In this document: piece by piece, positions 37,639 to 42,440 of the stretch
Position numbering within the stretch: the stretch's first letter is position 1
Layout of the letters: every line of letters starts with the position of its first letter
Virus record (IMG/VR): IMGVR_UViG_3300010389_000038
Location: 1-42,440 of that record
Direction: 5' to 3' (one strand)
Source: a virus
Length of the DNA stretch: 42,440 bases
Notes under the pieces: generated by a model
What the model was told of the DNA's origin: nothing
What the model saw: only the letters and a program-made list of their open reading frames with translations
Databases searched by the model: none
Position numbers and translations under genes: made by a program

Positions 37639-38169
37639 TCAACCTCGTACCAGCTTTACGGAGCGGGTGCTGGAGCCGGTTTGGGTGTAGGGGCCGAGGT
37701 AGGTGGAGACCCAAGGGAATACGTCCAAAATGGTGTTGACCATACCGGGGTTGAGGGACTGGGAGTTGTACTTGACTTCGAGGTCGCCGAGCTTGACTTC
37801 TTCGTAGGTGCCGTCGGTGCCTTTGCTGCCGACGAGGGCGTTTGGGTCGTTGGCTAGGCCGCGTGCCAGTTCGAAGGTGGCGACTTTTACTTCGTCTGGG
37901 ATGAAGGTGCAGTCGATCTTGACGCCGTCAACCTTGTAGTCCTTGCGGGGCCACTTGAGGGCTTGCGTGGTAGTGCAGCGTTCCCCGTAAAACTCAAAAT
38001 CATCAATAAAGCGAGTAGCGGATATAAGCGAACGGTTCTTTTGGTCGTCGGTTTTGTTCGTCCAGGTGGAATCATCTGGAGTCGTTTCAAAATAGGCGTT
38101 TGCCTCGGCCAGCGTTACATAGCTGTTGGCCGATGCTCCTTTAAGAGTGGCGTCGATTGTTGCAGCCAC
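37639..38169 (-). CDS. Head-tail adaptor, gp6-like / DnaT-like annotated family (176 aa)
   Basis: NSYVTLAEANAYFETTPDDS then NRSLISATRFIDDFEFYGER and ALKWPRKDYKVDGVKIDCTF match a phage connector family often called DnaT-like ssDNA-binding protein. The W-PR motif and position right after the capsid gene indicate an adaptor bound to the portal. Ends 2 nt before the next gene. Confidence 0.78.
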   Translation of the reverse strand: MAATIDATLKGASANSYVTLAEANAYFETTPDDSTWTNKTDDQKNRSLISATRFIDDFEFYGERCTTTQALKWPRKDYKVDGVKIDCTFIPDEVKVATFELARGLANDPNALVGSKGTDGTYEEVKLGDLEVKYNSQSLNPGMVNTILDVFPWVSTYLGPYTQTGSSTRSVKLVRG

Positions 38170-38172
38170 GGC

Positions 38173-38355
38173 CTAATACAACCTTTTTCCAAGTTTAGCT
38201 CTGGTGCGGCGCTTGGGCTTCGGTAATACACAAGCGTGATAGACCGTCGCTCCAGATAATTCGATCTGGGCTTGTTGTTCGTGTAGTCGATCACTTGGAA
38301 TGTCTAAAAAACTTTTTGTACTATCCTTGATAATGAAAAGTCGCACCAGGTCCAT
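38173..38355 (-). CDS. Small basic hypothetical protein (60 aa)
   Basis: Leftward ATG 38355 to a TAG 4 nt before the connector gene. The second half looks protein-like (IPSDRLHEQQAQIELSGATV, then YHACVLPKPKRRTRAKLGKR). The first third overlaps the rightward HTH gene. No family recognised. It could be a head-tail cluster protein, or a reading frame maintained by chance opposite the rightward gene's leader. Confidence 0.42.
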   Translation of the reverse strand: MDLVRLFIIKDSTKSFLDIPSDRLHEQQAQIELSGATVYHACVLPKPKRRTRAKLGKRLY

Positions 38356-38617
38356 GGTTGTCCGTAAAAGTGATTCGGATGCTTGCAGCGTAAAGAAAGT
38401 GGCCAAAAAAGAAGTCGAAAAGCCTCGCAAGCTCTCGGATGTGGCGAAGGAAGTCAAAAAGATGCGGTCCGAGGGGAAGACCGTTCCAGAGATTGCTTCT
38501 GAGCTTAAAGTCAGCTATGTGATCGTCAATCAGCTTGTATTACGTTCTTACAAGATGGTTGTGAGGACTGAAGAGGTGTTTAAGCGGCAGGAAGAGGTGC
38601 GGCTTGGTTTGAGCTGA
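38300..38617 (+). CDS. Rightward helix-turn-helix protein inside the leftward structural operon (105 aa)
   Basis: Basic protein with a C-terminal HTH: SEGKTVPEIASELKVSYVIV, followed by a recognition helix NQLVLRSYKMV. The N-terminal half is Lys-rich (VKKVAKKEVEKPRKLSDVAK). ATG 38300 and ATG 38333 are both possible. A TACTAT -10-like hexamer lies between them (38319-38324), which would favour 38333. It is the only convincing rightward gene between 17.3 kb and the right edge, so it may be an independently expressed regulator or an acquired gene. Confidence 0.62.
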   Translation: MSKKLFVLSLIMKSRTRSMVVRKSDSDACSVKKVAKKEVEKPRKLSDVAKEVKKMRSEGKTVPEIASELKVSYVIVNQLVLRSYKMVVRTEEVFKRQEEVRLGLS

Positions 38618-38623
38618 GGCAAT

Positions 38624-38645
38624 AAAAAAGCCCCCTTTCGGGGGC
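38624..38645 (-). terminator. Terminator after the major capsid gene
   Basis: GCCCCC-GAAA-GGGGGC followed by TTTTTTATT on the - strand. It lies between the capsid stop (38672) and the convergent HTH gene. Confidence 0.92.
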
Positions 38646-38671
38646 TCGTGCCTCGTGTCGAAGCCAGCTTA

Positions 38672-39781
38672 TCAGGAATAAGCGGTGGTGTCGAACGGGG
38701 TGTTGACCAGGAGGCGCACGATGGGCACCATCTTGGTGGTCGCGAAGACCAGGTTCCAGCTGCTGGTGTTGGCCAGGTTGCCGGTGGTTGCGGCGTTGGT
38801 GGGGTTGTCGCCAGAGGCGGCCCACTTGGTGCCGGTGATGTGGTAGCCGTAGTGGTAGTCGACGGCCAGCACGTCCTGCATGGACAGGATGTTGCGGTCA
38901 GCGGCGAGGCGCAGATCCTGTTGGATGCCCTCGGACACAACGCCAGACTTGAACATGTACACGGGGTACTTGACCACATGAGTGGCAGTACCGCCGGTCA
39001 GGTAGGACAGCTGGTCGTCGATCACAACACGCATTCCTGCGAAGGTTGCGACTTGGGGATCGCCGATGCCGACACCGCCGCCGCCCCAGGTCACTGCGCC
39101 AGAGGCGGACAGTGCAGAGGTGCTGAAGGTCAGCATTCCGATCTGTTGCAGGTAGTAAGCAACAGCGGAGTGCATTGCGATCGTGTCGATCTCTTCGCCA
39201 CGCTCACCCAGCTTGTTCTTGGCTTCAAGAACGTTGCCAACAGAAATGTAGTTGGCTTCAGCAGCGGTCGTACCAGAGACGGAAGCGTCGAACTGGTTGC
39301 CACCGAGGACGCCACCGGCAGAGATGCCGCCGAACAGACCCAGCAGTTGGGCTTTCAGGGTGGCAGTCTTCAGCTTGTTGATTGCTGCGGTCAGCTGGTT
39401 GCGGACGTGAGCCAGAGGATCAGCGCCTGAACCCAGCTTGCTGAGGTCATCAGCGGCATAGCTGAAGCCACGGTGCAGCAGGGTCATGATCTGCTCGTCG
39501 GCAGAGGTGCCCTGAGGGGTCAGGTAGCCAGCGCCACCAGTGCCCCAGGTGGCGTTGCTGAGGATCTGTTCCTCAGTGGGGTTGATGGGGTCATGGAAAG
39601 GCACGCGCACGCGAGTACCGCCTGCACGGGCGTCCAGAGCGGCGTTGCGCTGGACAATGCCACTTTGGATCCACTTGGATTGCTCGAAAATACCTTCAGA
39701 GGTGTACTGAAGGAACTCGGGGCGCGTAACCAGATCCGACAGGAATGTTCCGCCGGAATAGTTTTCGGAAATAGCAGCCAT
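38672..39781 (-). CDS. Major capsid protein (369 aa)
   Basis: Builds the icosahedral head. GTFLSDLVTRPEFLQYTSEG and RAGGTRVRVPFHDPINPTEE, then SADEQIMTLLHRGFSYAADD and QLTAAINKLKTATLKAQLLG, give the profile of a capsid family with an N-terminal arm and a long spine helix. The C-terminal half (AGMRVVIDDQLSYLTGGTAT, YPVYMFKSGVVSEGIQQDLR) is typical. Gene order portal, scaffold, capsid supports it. An HK97-like fold is likely but not testable here. No clear protease gene is present, so maturation cleavage is uncertain. Confidence 0.88.
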   Translation of the reverse strand: MAAISENYSGGTFLSDLVTRPEFLQYTSEGIFEQSKWIQSGIVQRNAALDARAGGTRVRVPFHDPINPTEEQILSNATWGTGGAGYLTPQGTSADEQIMTLLHRGFSYAADDLSKLGSGADPLAHVRNQLTAAINKLKTATLKAQLLGLFGGISAGGVLGGNQFDASVSGTTAAEANYISVGNVLEAKNKLGERGEEIDTIAMHSAVAYYLQQIGMLTFSTSALSASGAVTWGGGGVGIGDPQVATFAGMRVVIDDQLSYLTGGTATHVVKYPVYMFKSGVVSEGIQQDLRLAADRNILSMQDVLAVDYHYGYHITGTKWAASGDNPTNAATTGNLANTSSWNLVFATTKMVPIVRLLVNTPFDTTAYS

Positions 39782-39824
39782 TGGAGGGGCCTAAAAAGGG
39801 TTTACGGGAGGCGTCCCACTGGGA

Positions 39825-40526
39825 CTATTTCCCGGCCTCAGCTTTAAGGATTCGAGCTTTGTCTGGATCCTTCGCGAGAAGCATCATTTGCTCGGTGATG
39901 TTAAAGCTGTCCTTCAACCACGGGTTGGATTGGCCAGGAAGTGAGGTGGCGCGGGCACTGCCCGTAACACCCATTCCAGCAGTGTTACTAGCCGCAAAAT
40001 GATGCTCGTAACCGCTGCCGGGATTTTTCAGGTTGGCCACATATTCGGCCACCGGAGTCTCGACGCCGCCGACAACAGCCACAGGCTGTCCGTCTTTGCT
40101 GCGAAGATTATCCTCTACTAGACGATACAGCTGATCCGGTGCAAGCGCACCAGCTGATGACAACTGGGAGAGCATATTTGAGCGGAGTTGTTCTTTCGAA
40201 TACCCCTGCTTAATTTGCTCTACCTCGGCTTCTTTTTCGGCAAGTGATTGCTTCAAAGAGGATATTGTCGTCTGGGCATCGTCCCAGAGGGTTTTGTATT
40301 CGCCGGATTCGGCGAGGCGAGCTTCCTCAGCTTGTTTCTTGGCTGATTCGATTTCGCTCAGCTGTTGCTGCAGCTTGTCGCGATTTTCTTTGTCCTTGCG
40401 GCGCTCGTTGATCAGCTCGGAGTTTTTGGCTTTTAGGGCTTCGAGTTGGGCTCGCAGGTCTTCGTTAGCCACAGGCTGAGCAGCCTCATTCTCCACAGGA
40501 GATGGTGCTTGCTGTTCTTCAGACAC
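39825..40526 (-). CDS. Capsid scaffolding protein (233 aa)
   Basis: Acidic start, then a long coiled coil (about residues 22-110: LRAQLEALKAKNSELINERR, KLQQQLSEIESAKKQAEEAR) and a Gly/Ser/Pro-rich linker before a short C-terminal helix (MMLLAKDPDKARILKAEAGK) that could bind the capsid protein. This architecture and the place between portal and capsid genes are those of phage scaffold proteins. Confidence 0.86.
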   Translation of the reverse strand: MSEEQQAPSPVENEAAQPVANEDLRAQLEALKAKNSELINERRKDKENRDKLQQQLSEIESAKKQAEEARLAESGEYKTLWDDAQTTISSLKQSLAEKEAEVEQIKQGYSKEQLRSNMLSQLSSAGALAPDQLYRLVEDNLRSKDGQPVAVVGGVETPVAEYVANLKNPGSGYEHHFAASNTAGMGVTGSARATSLPGQSNPWLKDSFNITEQMMLLAKDPDKARILKAEAGK

Positions 40527-40549
40527 AGGAAAAATTTACTCAGACGGTA

Positions 40550-42004
40550 CTATTCTACAGGCGACTGATTAACTACATCAGCAGTATTTAAGTCTTGCTG
40601 AAAGGCGAGGGGAGTTGGTGCGGGGGTTGGTTCCGGTGCTTGGATCTTTGCGGCTTCTTCTTGGACATTGGTGCTGTCTGGCAGGATTTCGCCGCGACGA
40701 AGGATTTCTAGAAGCATCTCATCGCTAATCTTGCCGTTGCTATTTAGGTCAGAAAGAACCGCAACGTCTTGACCGATTAGGCGGTAGTAATCAAAGTCGC
40801 GGTCGATAGTGATTTCCGGTGGTTCGACACCGACGTACTTGGCGGCTAAACCAAAGGCTTGGTTCAGCGCACTTTCCAGTTCTTGGCTGATGATGGACAA
40901 CACAGAGTTGCTTTGTGCTTGGTCGATACGCTTGGCCTCAGCAGACTCGGCAACAAACTTTTGGCCGAAGAGTTTGGTGACGCCCAACGTGGACATCTGG
41001 CTTTCCAGTGACTGCAGCTCTTGCATCTGGGCGTCAAAGCTCGTGGCGTCGGCTTGCACGTAATACGCCTTGTTGCCAGGCGTCATTGCGATGGCGTAGT
41101 TGACGCCCATCGTCGCTCCAGACAATGCGTCGTCCCAGCCTTCCAACACGAGTGTTGGCATTGCGGCGATGTGGAGTGCGTGGATTAGGTCGGCTTGGCG
41201 TTGGTAGTGCGTGATGTTGAGGTTGGCGATGTCGAGCAGCGGGGGTTGAGAGCGCAACATGCCCCGGCGGTTGCTGTAAATGGGCACCACTGGAATTTCG
41301 TCCAGGCTGAAGCCCCCGGTTTGGGAAAATTCGACGATGTCTTCGCCCAGCGTGTACAGGTCATAGCGGCCTGGGTAGATGACTCGCATCTGCTCGACCT
41401 GCTCTTCACCAAAGTCGTTTAGAGGGCGCGTTGCGTACTCGTGGATGCGGACTTGGGTGAGGGGGCTGCCGGGCATTGTGTAATCAGCCTGACGCCATCC
41501 CCAAATTTGTGCTGCGTCAACATGCACGAAATAGGGGCGACGGCCCATTGCACGCTCTTCAGCCAGATTGCGGGCAGCGGTTGCGGCGGGATAGTCGACA
41601 AGAATTGCGCTGTGGCCATAGGTAAGACTGCTAACCAGGGCACGACGCGCATATTCGTTGATGTTTGAGCCGAGGCCGTCGATGTTTTGGCTGAGTTCGA
41701 GCCAGTACTCATCGCCTTCGATGTGGATCGGTTTGCGGAGAATAGCCCCGGCGGCAGTTTCGATTAGGCGGCTGGTGTAAGGCGAAAGGACGCTGCGGTC
41801 GACGCGAACTTCATAGGCTGTATCGTCTTCTCGCGGTTCTTGCGGTAGGTATGTTTCGCTTAGATCGCGGATGTAGTTGGTGCCTCGCGTGACGGCGGCC
41901 ATTACTTGCCAGTCCGCCATCATTGCGATGACTTCTAGGTCGCGGACGAAGGGCGACTCGCTGACCGAAGCGCCTGTTGGGGGGATGTTTGCGCTGTAAA
42001 CCAC
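40550..42004 (-). CDS. Portal protein, DUF4055-like (484 aa)
   Basis: Dodecameric DNA gate at the head vertex. The opening VRDLEVIAMMADWQVMAAVT with RGTNYIRDLSETYLPQEPRE, then YTSRLIETAAGAILRKPIHI and LVSSLTYGHSAILVDYPAAT, matches the DUF4055 portal family as I recall it. A helical stem-like region (MQELQSLESQMSTLGVTKLF) and a Pro-rich C-terminus follow. Length is normal. First large gene of the leftward morphogenesis operon within the window. Confidence 0.88.
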   Translation of the reverse strand: MVYSANIPPTGASVSESPFVRDLEVIAMMADWQVMAAVTRGTNYIRDLSETYLPQEPREDDTAYEVRVDRSVLSPYTSRLIETAAGAILRKPIHIEGDEYWLELSQNIDGLGSNINEYARRALVSSLTYGHSAILVDYPAATAARNLAEERAMGRRPYFVHVDAAQIWGWRQADYTMPGSPLTQVRIHEYATRPLNDFGEEQVEQMRVIYPGRYDLYTLGEDIVEFSQTGGFSLDEIPVVPIYSNRRGMLRSQPPLLDIANLNITHYQRQADLIHALHIAAMPTLVLEGWDDALSGATMGVNYAIAMTPGNKAYYVQADATSFDAQMQELQSLESQMSTLGVTKLFGQKFVAESAEAKRIDQAQSNSVLSIISQELESALNQAFGLAAKYVGVEPPEITIDRDFDYYRLIGQDVAVLSDLNSNGKISDEMLLEILRRGEILPDSTNVQEEAAKIQAPEPTPAPTPLAFQQDLNTADVVNQSPVE

Positions 42005-42023
42005 GGTCAGTTGCCTACTTTAG

Positions 42024-42036
42024 TGTCATTTTGACA
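42024..42036. promoter_or_regulatory. Palindrome upstream of the portal gene
   Basis: TGTCA-TTT-TGACA, a perfect 5-bp inverted repeat 20 nt before the portal start, in the 37-bp gap after the small gene at 42042. Possible operator or RNA hairpin. Confidence 0.3.
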
Positions 42037-42041
42037 GATAC

Positions 42042-42296
42042 TCACCACTTCACCCGATTCGCCCAATAAGCCGCTGACATCTTGCCTTTTGCGATGTTTT
42101 TTGCGTGGCGGGCTTTGAAAGACTTGTTGCGGGCCGTACCAGCCGGGCTTCCTTTGACGCCTTGTTGGCCGAAGCGAATAAGTTTTACTTTGTCGCCGTC
42201 TTTTGCGAGGACTGCGTGTGATTTTTTGGGGTGATTCGGGGTGCGTTTCGGCTTGTTGTAGCCAGAAAAGGTTTCGCTGCCGCGCTTAATCGACAT
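42042..42296 (-). CDS. Small basic protein upstream of portal (84 aa)
   Basis: KVKLIRFGQQGVKGSPAGTA then RNKSFKARHAKNIAKGKMSA and the end YWANRVKW. I recall short phage proteins with the pattern IRFG..G....R..SFKARH...A.GK...YWA next to head genes; function unknown. Very basic. Its start overlaps the stop of the preceding gene by 11 nt. Confidence 0.68.
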   Translation of the reverse strand: MSIKRGSETFSGYNKPKRTPNHPKKSHAVLAKDGDKVKLIRFGQQGVKGSPAGTARNKSFKARHAKNIAKGKMSAAYWANRVKW

Positions 42297-42440
42297 CGTC
42301 TTCCACCGAGATCATGACTTCTATGCCTGATGCTAGGCGAACCATTAAACCGGCGAAGTCCTCAACGTCGTTGGGGGTCATGAATGTGAACGTGGCAATA
42401 GTGCTGTGGTTGTCTGCATCCACTTCGATGTGTTTGCAGT
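42286..42440 (-). CDS. 3' end of a small gene cut by the window edge
   Basis: Frame open from the right edge, ending at a TAA (42286-42288). The visible 50 residues include HIEVDADNHSTIATFTFMTP and MVRLASGIEVMISVEDD. Unrecognised, acidic. It would lie between terL and the portal if the genome is circularly permuted. Confidence 0.55.
   Translation of the reverse strand, partial: CKHIEVDADNHSTIATFTFMTPNDVEDFAGLMVRLASGIEVMISVEDDVD

Noticed and set aside
38648-39430. 260-codon rightward open frame opposite the capsid gene
   Set aside because: It is the mirror of the capsid coding sequence; its translation is low-complexity Gly/Val/Asp/His-rich and it lacks a promoter or Shine-Dalgarno sequence.

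Overview
The window is most of the genome of a tailed double-stranded DNA phage with a long non-contractile tail (siphovirus-like), most likely infecting a cyanobacterium. Phage identity rests on a recognisable terminase, portal, scaffold, capsid, tail-tube, programmed-frameshift tail chaperone, tape-measure, tail-tip and lysis gene order. The cyanobacterial link is inference. It rests on a 39-residue protein ending in the YRGVxY signature of the DUF4278 family, a primary-type sigma-70 factor, ThyX, a KilA-N protein, and small proteins of kinds I associate with cyanophages. No integrase, excisionase or photosynthesis gene is visible.

Layout. The left edge lies inside the large terminase gene, read leftward and preceded by the small terminase (1-1034). 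Next comes a gene-poor stretch with repeats and hairpins (1035-1566). From about 1.5 to 17.3 kb lies the early and replication region. Most of it reads rightward, with leftward islands. It holds small genes of unknown function, a RecB-like PD-(D/E)XK nuclease, a KilA-N protein, a probable ssDNA-binding protein, a Prim-Pol/helicase fusion, a DUF3310 protein, a family A DNA polymerase, a sigma factor, a zinc-ribbon regulator and ThyX. A free-standing HNH nuclease gene marks the boundary. From 17.6 kb to the right edge almost everything reads leftward. In transcription order this is portal, scaffold, capsid, head-tail connectors, major tail protein, tail chaperones G/GT, tape measure, minor tail and tip proteins, two large repetitive tail fibre-like proteins, small genes, holin-like genes and a GH19-type endolysin. 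Terminase and portal run in the same direction and both run off the window edges, so the window is probably a circular or permuted genome opened inside terL, with a modest piece missing.

How it would work. Early genes use compact, often ATGA-overlapping start/stop junctions. The replicative helicase-primase gene carries, inside its own 3' end, seven copies of a DnaA-box-like 11-mer in both orientations, a strong candidate origin. The phage sigma factor may redirect host RNA polymerase, probably to the leftward structural operon. Rho-independent terminators follow the capsid and major tail genes, so those abundant proteins may be expressed in separate steps.

The most striking feature not explained by genes is a dispersed motif, CGTNCCA and above all CGTTCCA(G). 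Hand counting gives about 41 CGTTCCA on the + strand against 9 on the - strand (about 2.6 expected per strand). It keeps the same + orientation in rightward genes, leftward genes and intergenic DNA, so it looks like a polar DNA-level signal, not a coding effect.
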